From Variovorax ginsengisoli (lineage in GTDB: Bacteria > Pseudomonadota > Gammaproteobacteria > Burkholderiales > Burkholderiaceae_C), in assembly GCF_030486595.1 (NCBI RefSeq), contig NZ_JAUJZH010000002.1, forward strand, positions 310,001 to 374,000: DNA of 64,000 bases, written 5' to 3'. Shown in pieces: positions 41,865 to 49,746 of the stretch; the first letter of the stretch is position 1; the number at the start of each line of letters is the position of its first letter. The notes below the pieces were generated by a model that saw only the letters and a list, made by a program, of their open reading frames with translations, was not told where the DNA came from and ran no database searches. The position numbers were made by a program, and so were the translations under genes.

Positions 41865-42737
41865 TCAGACCTTGCGTCCCATCAGGCCTTCTGGGCGCCA
41901 TATCAGCACGATCGCCATCAGCACGTACACGCCCATGCCGCTCAGCTCGGCGAAGAAGACCTTGCCGAAGGTGTCGACGAAGCCGACCAGCAGGGAAGCC
42001 ACGAGTGCGCCGGTGATCGAGCCGATGCCGCCGATCACCACCACCACGAAACAGATGATCAGCACGCTGGCGCCCATGCCCGGGTAGACCGAGGACATCG
42101 GCGCGGCGATCATGCCGGCCAGCGCGGCGAGCGCGACGCCGGCCGCGAACACGATGCGGTAGAGCCGCCGGATGTCGATGCCCAGCCCGCGCACCATGTC
42201 GCGGTTGCTGGCGCCGGCACGGATCATCATGCCCAGGCGCGTGCGGTTGACCACGTAATAGAGCCCGATCGCCAGCACCACGCAGGCCGCCGAGGCGAAC
42301 AGCCGGTACCAGGGGTAGCTCATGAGGTCGCCGAGCGCGAAGCTGCCCTCGAGCCAGGGCGGCGCCTTGACGCCGTGGACGTCGTTGCCCACCAGGATCG
42401 AGCGCAGCTCCTCGAACACCAGGATCAGCCCGTAGGTCATGAGCACCTGCTGCAGGTGGTCGCGCTGGTAGAGATAGCTGAAGAAGGCCCACTCGAGCAA
42501 GTAGCCGAACACCGCAGCCAGCACCACGCCGACCGCCAGCATCACGATGAACTGGTCGCCGAACAGCGGCGACAGCGCGAAGGCCATGTAGGCCCCGAGC
42601 ATGTAGAAGCTGCCGTGCGCCAGGTTGATCACGCCCATGATGCCGAAGATCAGCGTCAGGCCGGAAGCGACCAGGAACAGCAGCAGTCCGTACTGCACGG
42701 AGTTCAGGCACTGAACGAGAAAGGTACCGAAGTCCAT
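41865..42737 (-). CDS. livH: Branched-chain-type ABC importer permease, LivH-like
   Basis: The 290-residue membrane protein starts with LivH-type LNSVQYGLLLFLVASGLTLI, followed by GVINLAHGSFYMLGAY and a central coupling segment RAGASNRDMVRGLGIDIRRL. It lies 19 bases after livK and 1 base before livM on the minus strand, as expected for an importer operon. Confidence 0.9.
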   Translation of the reverse strand: MDFGTFLVQCLNSVQYGLLLFLVASGLTLIFGIMGVINLAHGSFYMLGAYMAFALSPLFGDQFIVMLAVGVVLAAVFGYLLEWAFFSYLYQRDHLQQVLMTYGLILVFEELRSILVGNDVHGVKAPPWLEGSFALGDLMSYPWYRLFASAACVVLAIGLYYVVNRTRLGMMIRAGASNRDMVRGLGIDIRRLYRIVFAAGVALAALAGMIAAPMSSVYPGMGASVLIICFVVVVIGGIGSITGALVASLLVGFVDTFGKVFFAELSGMGVYVLMAIVLIWRPEGLMGRKV

Positions 42738-42756
42738 GCAGTGTCTTCGCTCTCGA

Positions 42757-43923
42757 TTACAGCTTGCAGCCGCGCGCCGGGTCGGCGAGATTCTTCACGG
42801 CGATGTTCACCAGCTTGTTCTCGTTGCCCTCGACCTTGCGCAGGTAGACGTCCTGCACCGGGTTGTGCGCCTTGTTCATCGTGAACGTGCCGCGCGGGCT
42901 GTCGATCTTGGCCTTCTCGACCGCGGCCGCGAACTCGGCCTTCTTCGAGATGTCGCCCTTCACTGCCGCGAGGCCGATGCCGAGGATCTGCGCCGCGTCA
43001 TAGCCCTGCACGGCGTACACATCAGGCTGCAGCTTGAAGCTCTTGGCATAGGCGGTGCGGAAGGCCGTGTCGCGCGGCGTGTTCAGGCCGTCGGCATAGT
43101 GCAGCGTGGTCTGCATGCCCTGGGCGGATTCTCCCTGCGCCTCGAGCGTGCCGTCGGTCAGGAAGCCGGGGCCGACCAGCGGGATGGTCTTGTTGAGGCC
43201 GGCCGCCGCATAGTCCTTGACGAACTTGACCGCGCCGCCGCCGGCGAAGAAGGCATACACCACGTCGGGCTTGGCCGCCGCGATCTCGGTCAGCAGGGCC
43301 TGGAACTCGACGTTCGGGAACGGCACCGTGAGCTGCTTGTCGACCTTGCCGCCGGCCTTCTCGAAGCCTTCCTTGAAGCCGGCCACCGACTCGTCGCCGG
43401 CCGCGTACTTCCAGGTGATGGTCATCGCCTTCTTCTTGCCCTGCTTGCCGGAGACCTCGCCCATCGCGTAGGCCGGCTGCCAGTTCGAGAACGAGCTGCG
43501 GAAGATGTTCTGGGCGCACATCGGGCCGGTGACCGCATCGGCGCCGGCGTTCGGCACGATCAGCACGGTGCCGCTTTCCTTGGCTGCCTTGGCCATCGCC
43601 ATGGCCACGCCCGAATGCACCGTGCCGATGATGACGTCGACGTTGTCGCGCTTGATCAGCTTGTTGACGTTGTCGGTGGCCTTGGCCGGGTCCGATTCGT
43701 CGTCGACCTTGACGAATTCGATCTCGCGGCCGGCGAACTTGCCGCCCTGCTCCTCGAGGCGCAACCGGAAGCCGTTCTCGATGGCGACGCCCAGCGCGGC
43801 GTAGGTGCCGCTGAACGGCAGCATCAAGCCCACCTTCAGCTTGCCCTGCTGGGCGTGCCCGAGCGTGGCGACACAAGCGAGCGCCAGGGCGGTGAGGGTG
43901 GTGCGAGCGATGCGGTGGCTCAT
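42757..43923 (-). CDS. livK: Branched-chain-type ABC importer substrate-binding protein, LivK-like
   Basis: The 388-residue periplasmic receptor has a signal peptide (TTLTALALACVATLGHAQ) and the type-I periplasmic-binding fold: KVGLMLPFSGTYAALGVAIE, VDVIIGTVHSGVAMAMAKAA, FRSSFSNWQPAYAMGEVSGK and VVYAFFAGGGAVKFVKDYAA. Receptors of this subgroup in aromatic catabolic clusters often bind benzoate-like acids, and its place after the benzoate-CoA ligase and hydrolase genes supports that. It is first of the five liv genes. A candidate promoter lies just upstream. Confidence 0.9.
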   Translation of the reverse strand: MSHRIARTTLTALALACVATLGHAQQGKLKVGLMLPFSGTYAALGVAIENGFRLRLEEQGGKFAGREIEFVKVDDESDPAKATDNVNKLIKRDNVDVIIGTVHSGVAMAMAKAAKESGTVLIVPNAGADAVTGPMCAQNIFRSSFSNWQPAYAMGEVSGKQGKKKAMTITWKYAAGDESVAGFKEGFEKAGGKVDKQLTVPFPNVEFQALLTEIAAAKPDVVYAFFAGGGAVKFVKDYAAAGLNKTIPLVGPGFLTDGTLEAQGESAQGMQTTLHYADGLNTPRDTAFRTAYAKSFKLQPDVYAVQGYDAAQILGIGLAAVKGDISKKAEFAAAVEKAKIDSPRGTFTMNKAHNPVQDVYLRKVEGNENKLVNIAVKNLADPARGCKL

Positions 43924-43951
43924 TGAACTGACTCCTTCGGTTGATGAAATT

Positions 43952-43980
43952 ACTTTACTGCTAAACTATTCATGACTCAA
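43952..43980 (-). promoter_or_regulatory. Candidate promoter and operator before livK
   Basis: On the minus strand TTGAGT (43980-43975) and TAAAGT (43957-43952) are spaced by 17 bases, which suits a sigma-70 promoter. The spacer and -10 contain TTTAGCAGTAAA, with inverted ends TTTA/TAAA reminiscent of MarR-type sites. The five liv genes could thus be transcribed on their own as well as from the upstream box promoter. Confidence 0.4.
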
Positions 43981-44033
43981 GTAAGAGTTTCCCCCAAGGA
44001 CCACCGTTCCGCTCGCGCGGACGAGGCGGGTGA

Positions 44034-44834
44034 TCAGGGAGAGCTTTCCGACTTGACAAATGAAACGGTCGCCACTATCGCCGTTTCGGGCTGATCGCGA
44101 TGCGGGGAATGCCCGCAGTCGGGAATCTCCAGCAGCCGGGTCTGGGGCACGCGCTCGGCGATGCCGCGGATCTGGCGCAGTGTGCCGTACTCGTCATCGA
44201 TTCCCTGGATAGCAAGAATCGGGCAACGGATGGTGGCCAGCTCGCCTTCGATGTTCCATTGCCTGAAGGGCGGGTGCAGCCAGATCCGGTTCCAGCCCCA
44301 GAACGCTGAATCGACGTCGTCGTGGTAGCGCCCGAGTTTCTGCCGCAGGTCGGTGTCCAGGTAGGCCTGGCGCGCCAGCTCGATGTTGGCAACGGTCACG
44401 TCCTCGACCAGGATGTGCGGCGCCATGACCACCAGCCCGGCCACGCGGTCGGGGAATTCCGCCGCGTACAGCAGCGCGATCGAGCCGCCGTCGCTGTGGC
44501 CGAACAGCCAGGGTTTTTCCTGCAGGCCGATCGCCTCGAAGAAGGCCGGCAGCACCTCGTGCGCCTGGCGGTGCATGAAGTCGACGTCCCAGGTCTCGTC
44601 GGCGTCGCGCGGCGTCGAGCGGCCGTAGCCGGGGCGCGAGAACACCAGGCCGCGGAAGCCGCCGGCCGTGCACAGGCGTTCGGGGAAATCCTTCCACATC
44701 GAGATCGAGCCCAGGCCTTCGTGCAGGAAGACCAGCAGCGGCGCGTCGCTGCGCTCGGGGGCGATGCGCTGGTATTCGACGCGCAGGTCCTTGCCCCGCC
44801 AGCGGATGGCGGCGAATTCGGAGTCGGCGATCAC
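44034..44834 (-). CDS. Alpha/beta hydrolase in the box cluster
   Basis: The 266-residue hydrolase has the nucleophile elbow FGHSDGGS (S114), the acid in QGIDDEYGT and the histidine in IPDCGHSPHRD. FLHEGLGSISMWKDFP forms the oxyanion region. It overlaps the benzoate-CoA ligase gene by 4 bases, so the two are translationally coupled. Possible roles are thioester or lactone hydrolysis of pathway side products. The substrate is unknown. Confidence 0.85.
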   Translation of the reverse strand: MIADSEFAAIRWRGKDLRVEYQRIAPERSDAPLLVFLHEGLGSISMWKDFPERLCTAGGFRGLVFSRPGYGRSTPRDADETWDVDFMHRQAHEVLPAFFEAIGLQEKPWLFGHSDGGSIALLYAAEFPDRVAGLVVMAPHILVEDVTVANIELARQAYLDTDLRQKLGRYHDDVDSAFWGWNRIWLHPPFRQWNIEGELATIRCPILAIQGIDDEYGTLRQIRGIAERVPQTRLLEIPDCGHSPHRDQPETAIVATVSFVKSESSP

Positions 44835-46387
44835 TTTTGCTGTTCCCGTTCGCGCAGGCGGAAGCGCTGGATCTTGCCGGTCGCGGTCTTGGGCAGCTCG
44901 TCGACGAACTCGATGAAGCGCGGGTACTTGTAGGGCGCCAGGCGCTCCTTGACGAAGGCCTTGAGCTCGTCCTCGCCGACCGGCTGGCCGTCCTTGCGCA
45001 CCACGTAGGCCTTGGTCTTGGTCAGGCCGTCGGCGTCTTCCTTGCCGATCACCGCAGCCTCGAGCACCGCCGGGTGCTGCATCAGCGTGGCCTCGACCTC
45101 GAAGGGCGAGACGTAGATGCCGCTGACCTTGAGCATGTCGTCGCTGCGCCCCGCGTAGGTGTAGTAGCCGTCGGCGTCGCGCGAGTACTTGTCGCCGCTC
45201 TTGGTCCAGCCGTCGCGGAAGGTCTCGGCGCTTTTTTCAGGATTGCCCCAGTACATCACCGCCGTGCTCGGGCCCTTGATGTAGAGGTCGCCGACTTCGC
45301 CGTCCGCGACCGGCTGGCCGTCTTCGCCGCGCAGCTCGATCTCGTAGCCCTCGACCGGCTTGCCCGTGGTGCCGTAGCGGATGTCGCCGGGCCGGTTCGA
45401 CAAAAAGATGTGCAGCATCTCGGTGGAGCCGATGCCGTCGACGATCTCGCAGCCGAAATGGGCCTTGAAGCGCTGGGCGATCTCGCCCGGCAGGGCTTCG
45501 CCGGCCGACGAGCACATCCGCAGCGCGACTGCCTCGCGCGCCGGCAGCCGGGGCGAGGCCAGCATGCCGGCGAAGCCGGTCGGGGCGCCGAAGAAGACCG
45601 TCGGCTTGACGCCGCCCTGGCCGGTCCAGCGCTTGAAGGTGGCGTCGGGCGTCGGCCGCTCGCCCATCAGCAGCACCGTGGCACCGACCGACAGCGGGAA
45701 GGTCAGCGCATTGCCCAGCCCGTAGGCGAAGTACATCTTGGCGGCCGAGAAGCAGACGTCGTCTTCGGTGAGGCCCAGCACCGGCTTGCCATAGAGCTCC
45801 GCGGTCCACCAGGGGTTGCCGTGGGTGTGGACCGTGCCCTTGGGCTTGCCGGTCGAGCCCGAGGAGTAGAGCCAGAAGGCATGGTCCTGCGGCGTGGTGG
45901 CGGCCGGCGCCGCCAGCGGTTCGCTGGCCGCGATGGCCGAGTCGAAGTTCTGGGCGCCGTCGGGCAGGGCGCCCATGGGCTGCGACACGAACAGCGTCCG
46001 CACGGCGTTCGGCGCCTTCGCCATCGCCTCCTGCAGCACCGGCAGCAGCGCGCCCGACACCAGCGCCGCGGTGGCGCCGCTGTGGGCGAGCATGTAGGCG
46101 TAGTCGTCGGCCGTGAGCAGCGTGTTGACCGCCACCGGCACCACGCCGGCATAGAGGCTGCCCAGGAAGCTGACCGGCCAGTCGCTGCCGTCGAGCATCA
46201 GCAGCAGCACGCGGTCCTCGCGCCGCACGCCGCTGGCGAGCAGGGCGGCGGCCAGCCGGCGCGCGCGGTCCTCGAGCTGGCCGTAGCCGAGCGCGCCGCG
46301 GTCGTCGACATAGGCCGCCTTCGTCGCGCGGCCGCGGTTCAGCGCGAACAGGTGCTCGGCGAAGTTGAAGGTGTCGGGCAGGGTCAT
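44831..46387 (-). CDS. bclA: Benzoate-CoA ligase
   Basis: The 518-residue AMP-forming ligase has the P-loop LYSSGSTGKPKGTVHTHG, GIGSTEMLHIFLSNRPGDI, SGDKYSRDADGYYTYAGR with hinge SDDMLKVSGIYVSPFEVEA, and catalytic lysine motif PKTATGKIQRFRL. The IGSTEMLHIFLSN region is the hallmark of benzoate/hydroxybenzoate-CoA ligases. It makes benzoyl-CoA from benzoate, ATP and CoA, the first step of the box route. Context (boxD upstream, hydrolase and importer downstream, box genes divergent) agrees. A relaxed range including fluoro- or hydroxybenzoates is possible. Confidence 0.94.
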   Translation of the reverse strand: MTLPDTFNFAEHLFALNRGRATKAAYVDDRGALGYGQLEDRARRLAAALLASGVRREDRVLLLMLDGSDWPVSFLGSLYAGVVPVAVNTLLTADDYAYMLAHSGATAALVSGALLPVLQEAMAKAPNAVRTLFVSQPMGALPDGAQNFDSAIAASEPLAAPAATTPQDHAFWLYSSGSTGKPKGTVHTHGNPWWTAELYGKPVLGLTEDDVCFSAAKMYFAYGLGNALTFPLSVGATVLLMGERPTPDATFKRWTGQGGVKPTVFFGAPTGFAGMLASPRLPAREAVALRMCSSAGEALPGEIAQRFKAHFGCEIVDGIGSTEMLHIFLSNRPGDIRYGTTGKPVEGYEIELRGEDGQPVADGEVGDLYIKGPSTAVMYWGNPEKSAETFRDGWTKSGDKYSRDADGYYTYAGRSDDMLKVSGIYVSPFEVEATLMQHPAVLEAAVIGKEDADGLTKTKAYVVRKDGQPVGEDELKAFVKERLAPYKYPRFIEFVDELPKTATGKIQRFRLREREQQK

Positions 46388-46423
46388 CGTGGGTCTCCTC
46401 TGATCGTCTCGTGTTGCTTCGGC

Positions 46424-47977
46424 CTACTGAATGCCGAGCTGCGCCAGCACCGCGGGGCTGGCCTGCACCGCGCTCTTGCGGTGATAGAAGTCCAGCGCCC
46501 GCAGGCCGCCGAGTTCGGCGCCGCCGCCTGCCCGGCCGGGGCCGCCGTGCATCGACATCGGCATCACGTTGCCGTGGCCGGTCTGGGCCTGCGCGACCTC
46601 GGGCGAGATCACGTGCACGCGGCCATGGCTGGCGGCGAGCTGCACCGCCGCCTGGCCGAGCGCCGCATCGTCGGCGCCGTAGAGCGAGGTCACGAGCGAT
46701 CCCTGGCCGCGATGGGCAAGGGCCACCGCATGCGCCAGGTCGCGGTAGGGCAGCAGCGTCGCCACCGGACCGAAGACCTCGATGTCGTGCACGCGGTCGG
46801 CCGCATCGGCGTCTCGCGCGCCCAGCAGCACTGGGCCGATGCAGGCCGCGATGGCCGGGTCGGCGTCGACCAGGGCCTTGGCACTGCCGTCGTGCAGCAC
46901 CTCGGCCTGGGCCTGGAGCGCAGCCAGCCCCTCGCGCACCGCGACCAGCTGGGCACGGCTCACCAGCGAGCCCATCCGCACGCTGTCGTTGCGCGGATTG
47001 CCGACCGTGACCCCGGCCAGTTTGGCGCCGATGGCTTCGGCGGCAGCGTCGTAGACCGCGGTGGGCACGAGAATGCGGCGGATCGCGGTGCACTTCTGGC
47101 CCGACTTCACGGTCATCTCGCGCACCACTTCGCGTACCAGCAGGTTGAAAGCCTCGCTGCCGGGGCCCGCGTCGGGCAGCAGCAGGGCCGAGTTGAGACT
47201 GTCGGCCTCGATGTTCACGCGGGCCGAGCGCTGGGCCACGGCCGGGTGCGAGCGGATCACGGCGCCGGTTTCAGCCGAGCCGGTGAACGAGACTACGTCG
47301 AAGGGTTGGAGCTGGTCCATCAGGCCGGCCGAGCTGCCGCAGATCACCGACAGGGCGCCGGCCGGCAGCACGCCGGCCTCGACCACGTCGCGCACCATGC
47401 GCTGCGTGAGCCAGGCGGTCGAGGTGGCGGGCTTGACGATCACCGGCACGCCCGAAAGCAGCGCCGGGGCGGCCTTTTCCCAGAGGCCCCAGGACGGGAA
47501 GTTGAAGGCGTTGATGAACAGCGCCACGCCGCGCATCGGCACCTGCAGGTGCTGCGACAGGAAGACCGGTTCCTTGCCGAGCTTCACCGCGTCGCCGTCG
47601 CGCAGCGCGCGCACGTCACCGAGCGCGTCGCCCCATTTGGCGTACTGGCCGAGCGTGAAGATCGCGCCGTCGATGTCGACCGCCGAGTCGTTCTTGACAG
47701 TGCCCGAATTGGCCGTCGCGATCTCGTAGTACGCGTCGCGATTCGCCTGCAGCACCTTGACGATTGCGGCCAGCAGCCCCGCACGCTGGCGGTAGGTCAG
47801 GGCGCGCAGCGCCGCACCGCCGGTGTCGCGTGCAAAGCGGAAAGCCGCGGGCAGGTCGAGCCCGGTGGCGTCGACCCGTGCCAGTTCGGTGCCGAGCACC
47901 GGATCGACCAGCGCCGTGCCGGCGCCGCTGCCGGCCTGCCAGCGGCCGCCGACGTGGTTGGGAATAAGTTCGGTCAT
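46424..47977 (-). CDS. boxD: 3,4-dehydroadipyl-CoA semialdehyde dehydrogenase (BoxD/BoxZ type)
   Basis: The 517-residue aldehyde dehydrogenase has the cofactor motif FTGSAETGAVI, general-base glutamate in NIEADSLNS (E257) and catalytic cysteine in KSGQKCTAIRR (C296), with N159 in NAFNFPSWG. The PaaZ/BoxD-type N-terminus (LIPNHVGGRWQAGSG) and C-terminal QTGHGNVMPMSMHGGPGRAG support a CoA-semialdehyde substrate. In the box pathway it oxidises the semialdehyde formed by BoxC to 3,4-dehydroadipyl-CoA using NADP. Unlike PaaZ it has no fused hydratase domain. It overlaps the DUF4863 gene by 4 bases. Confidence 0.93.
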   Translation of the reverse strand: MTELIPNHVGGRWQAGSGAGTALVDPVLGTELARVDATGLDLPAAFRFARDTGGAALRALTYRQRAGLLAAIVKVLQANRDAYYEIATANSGTVKNDSAVDIDGAIFTLGQYAKWGDALGDVRALRDGDAVKLGKEPVFLSQHLQVPMRGVALFINAFNFPSWGLWEKAAPALLSGVPVIVKPATSTAWLTQRMVRDVVEAGVLPAGALSVICGSSAGLMDQLQPFDVVSFTGSAETGAVIRSHPAVAQRSARVNIEADSLNSALLLPDAGPGSEAFNLLVREVVREMTVKSGQKCTAIRRILVPTAVYDAAAEAIGAKLAGVTVGNPRNDSVRMGSLVSRAQLVAVREGLAALQAQAEVLHDGSAKALVDADPAIAACIGPVLLGARDADAADRVHDIEVFGPVATLLPYRDLAHAVALAHRGQGSLVTSLYGADDAALGQAAVQLAASHGRVHVISPEVAQAQTGHGNVMPMSMHGGPGRAGGGAELGGLRALDFYHRKSAVQASPAVLAQLGIQ

Positions 47978-48450
47978 TGGGTAAATTTGATTTGCCCTTC
48001 GGGCAGTAGATAGAGGACCAGCGCGCGGCCTTGGGCGACGGTGGGGCGGTGGGCGCTGCCGGGCGGGTAGACGCACCAGCCGGCCGGCCGGCCGTCGAAG
48101 GTCGCGTCGCCCTCGATCGGCATGATCAAATCGATCTCGCCGTTGGGATGGGTGTGGTGCGGCCCGGCAAGATCGCGCATGTCGACCACGTCGACCGAGA
48201 ATCGGCTCAATGCGTCCTCGGCCTTGAACACCCTGCCGTAGCGGATGCCGCCGCCTTCGCGGTCGCACAGCCAGCCTTCGGCGACGCCGTCGATGCAGGC
48301 CTGCCGGAGCTTTTCGAAGCTCGGGCTGCCGGCGCCGTGCTGGCTGTTGAGCCATTGGTCGAGGTCCTGATCGAGCGGACGGCCGGCGATCTGGCCGGTG
48401 AGGTCCGCAACGAGTTGGTGGAAGCTGTCTTTGGACATGGGCGTGTTCAT
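47974..48450 (-). CDS. DUF4863 family protein of the box cluster
   Basis: The 158-residue protein matches DUF4863 as I recall it, a small cupin-like family often placed beside benzoyl-CoA genes. Visible parts are an N-terminal helical region (FHQLVADLTGQIAGRPL), CDREGGGIRYGRVFKA, then HHTHPNGEIDLIMPIEG and GWCVYPPGSAHRPTV, whose histidines could bind a metal. The function is unknown. It is the first gene of the minus-strand box/liv operon. The ATG at 48450 or 48438 could be used. Confidence 0.8.
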   Translation of the reverse strand: MNTPMSKDSFHQLVADLTGQIAGRPLDQDLDQWLNSQHGAGSPSFEKLRQACIDGVAEGWLCDREGGGIRYGRVFKAEDALSRFSVDVVDMRDLAGPHHTHPNGEIDLIMPIEGDATFDGRPAGWCVYPPGSAHRPTVAQGRALVLYLLPEGQIKFTQ

Positions 48451-48505
48451 GCGTGGAGTTGAACTTGCGGCAATCGGCTGTGTGCAGTATCTTGCCTGTG
48501 AGCGA

Positions 48506-48534
48506 ACCATAAGCACCGAGCACTGAGGTGTCAA
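48506..48534 (-). promoter_or_regulatory. Sigma-70-type promoter of the DUF4863-boxD-bclA operon
   Basis: On the minus strand a perfect -35 TTGACA (48534-48529) is followed after exactly 17 bases by TATGGT (48511-48506). Transcription would start about 50 bases before the DUF4863 start. The -35 lies only 4 bases from the boxR -10 box on the other strand, so a repressor bound there could affect both directions. Confidence 0.65.
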
Positions 48535-48538
48535 GCAA

Positions 48539-48557
48539 TATAATGCATGTACTGGTG
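48539..48557 (+). promoter_or_regulatory. boxR -10 box with adjoining BoxR half-site
   Basis: A perfect TATAAT (48539-48544) runs directly into TGCATGTACTGGTG (48544-48557). The latter matches the right arm of the boxC operator (TGCATGTTCTGGCG) at 12 of 14 positions, in the same register to the -10 box. No good -35 is visible. This suggests autoregulation of boxR. Confidence 0.6.
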
Positions 48558-48597
48558 TTAACCCTGAGCCGAACCGCCGGCCGAGCGAAAGCGAGTC

Positions 48598-49530
48598 ATG
48601 AATCAGCGAGCTGAGGAGGCGGTGCTGTCCGTCTCTCCCGAAGTCCCGGCGCCAGCCGAGGAGGCCAAGAATCCCTTGCTGGCGGCGCTCGGCGAGCGCG
48701 TGCGCAATCTGCGCGCGCGCCGCGGCCTGACCCGCAAGGCGGTGGCGCTGGCGGCCGACGTGTCCGAGCGGCACCTCGCCAATCTCGAATACGGGATCGG
48801 CAACGCCTCGATCCTGGTGCTGCAGCAGGTCGCGACCGCGCTCCAGTGCACGCTGGCCGAACTGGTTGGCGACGTCACGACCATTTCGCCCGAGTGGCTG
48901 TTGATCCGCGAACTGCTCGAGAACCGCAGCGAGGCCGACCTCCGCCGGGCCCGCGTCGCGCTCGGCGAACTGCTCGGCACCGCGGCCGGTGACCCGGCGC
49001 GGCACCGGCGGATCGCTCTGATCGGACTGCGCGGCGCCGGCAAGTCCACCCTGGGCCAGATGCTGGCCGACGACCTCGACGTGCCCTTCATCGAACTGAG
49101 CCGCGAGATCGAAAAGATCGCCGGCTGCAGCGTGCGCGAGATCCACGACCTCTACGGCACCAACGCCTACCGCCGCTACGAGCGCCGCGCACTCGAAGAA
49201 ACCGTGCAGATCTACAGCGAGGTGGTGATCGCCACGCCGGGCGGGATCGTCTCCGACCCGGCCACCTTCAACCAGCTGCTGGCGCACTGCACCACGGTCT
49301 GGCTGCAGGCCGCGCCCGAGGAGCACATGGGCCGCGTGGCGGCCCAGGGCGACACCCGGCCCATGGCGGCCAGCAAGGAAGCCATGGACGACCTGCGGCG
49401 CATCCTCAGCGGGCGGGCCGCGTTCTATTCGAAGGCCGACCTCAACGTCGACACCGGTGGGCAGGACCTGGCGCAGAGCTTCGCGCGTTTGCGAACCGCG
49501 GTGCGCGAGGCGATGGCGCAGGCCGACTGA
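48598..49530 (+). CDS. boxR: BoxR-type repressor: XRE helix-turn-helix fused to shikimate-kinase-like domain
   Basis: The 310-residue regulator has an XRE DNA-binding domain (about 28-92, RVRNLRARRGLTRKAVALAA, then SERHLANLEYGIGNASILVL), a linker, and a shikimate-kinase-like domain with P-loop GLRGAGKST (143-151) and IELSREIEKIAG. In the BzdR/BoxR family the kinase-like domain senses benzoyl-CoA, which releases the repressor from DNA. It lies between the two arms of the box cluster, divergent from DUF4863-boxD-bclA and upstream of boxCBA. Two matching operator-like sites lie at its own promoter and at boxC. Confidence 0.94.
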   Translation: MNQRAEEAVLSVSPEVPAPAEEAKNPLLAALGERVRNLRARRGLTRKAVALAADVSERHLANLEYGIGNASILVLQQVATALQCTLAELVGDVTTISPEWLLIRELLENRSEADLRRARVALGELLGTAAGDPARHRRIALIGLRGAGKSTLGQMLADDLDVPFIELSREIEKIAGCSVREIHDLYGTNAYRRYERRALEETVQIYSEVVIATPGGIVSDPATFNQLLAHCTTVWLQAAPEEHMGRVAAQGDTRPMAASKEAMDDLRRILSGRAAFYSKADLNVDTGGQDLAQSFARLRTAVREAMAQAD

Positions 49531-49551
49531 AGTCATGTCTGCCCCCACGCT

Positions 49552-49628
49552 CGGCACTGCGTGTCCTCGCTGCCCCCCATGGGGGCGCGAGCTTGCTTGG
49601 GGCGGCCCGGCGCTGCGCTCGGCGCGGA
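49552..49628. repeat. GC-rich hairpin unit between boxR and boxC, possible dispersed repeat
   Basis: The stretch contains a strong hairpin GCCCCC-CAT-GGGGGC (49572-49586) followed by TTGCTTGGGGCGGCCCGGCG. I recall very similar units between genes in other Comamonadaceae genomes, so this may be a dispersed intergenic repeat. It could also weaken read-through from boxR into boxC. There is no T run directly after the stem, so it is not a classical terminator. Confidence 0.4.
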
Positions 49629-49649
49629 AGTAAAAAAGTCATCGAAGGG

Positions 49650-49678
49650 TTGACGCGCGCCAGAACATGCAGCATGAT
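49650..49678 (+). promoter_or_regulatory. boxCBA promoter
   Basis: TTGACG (49650-49655, 5 of 6 to consensus) and CATGAT (49673-49678, 4 of 6) are separated by exactly 17 bases. The -10 box lies in the centre of the boxC inverted repeat. Transcription would begin near 49685, about 60 bases before the boxC start. Confidence 0.65.
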
Positions 49679-49691
49679 GCATGTTCTGGCG
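49658..49691. promoter_or_regulatory. Perfect 14-bp inverted repeat, likely BoxR operator
   Basis: The left arm CGCCAGAACATGCA (49658-49671) and right arm TGCATGTTCTGGCG (49678-49691) are exact reverse complements around the spacer GCATGA. Each arm holds a TGCA core, the element reported for BzdR/BoxR-type regulators. A further TGCA lies at 49701-49704. Overlap with the -10 box fits repression. Confidence 0.75.
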
Positions 49692-49746
49692 ATCGACAAA
49701 TGCACTATTGTTCCTAGCCAGCCCCCCGACACCCCAGGAGACCTGC

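Noticed and set aside
44837-48013. Plus-strand open frame of over 1000 codons antisense to bclA and boxD
   Set aside because: It mirrors the strong codon bias of the true minus-strand genes, has no family motif, and covers several well-supported genes.
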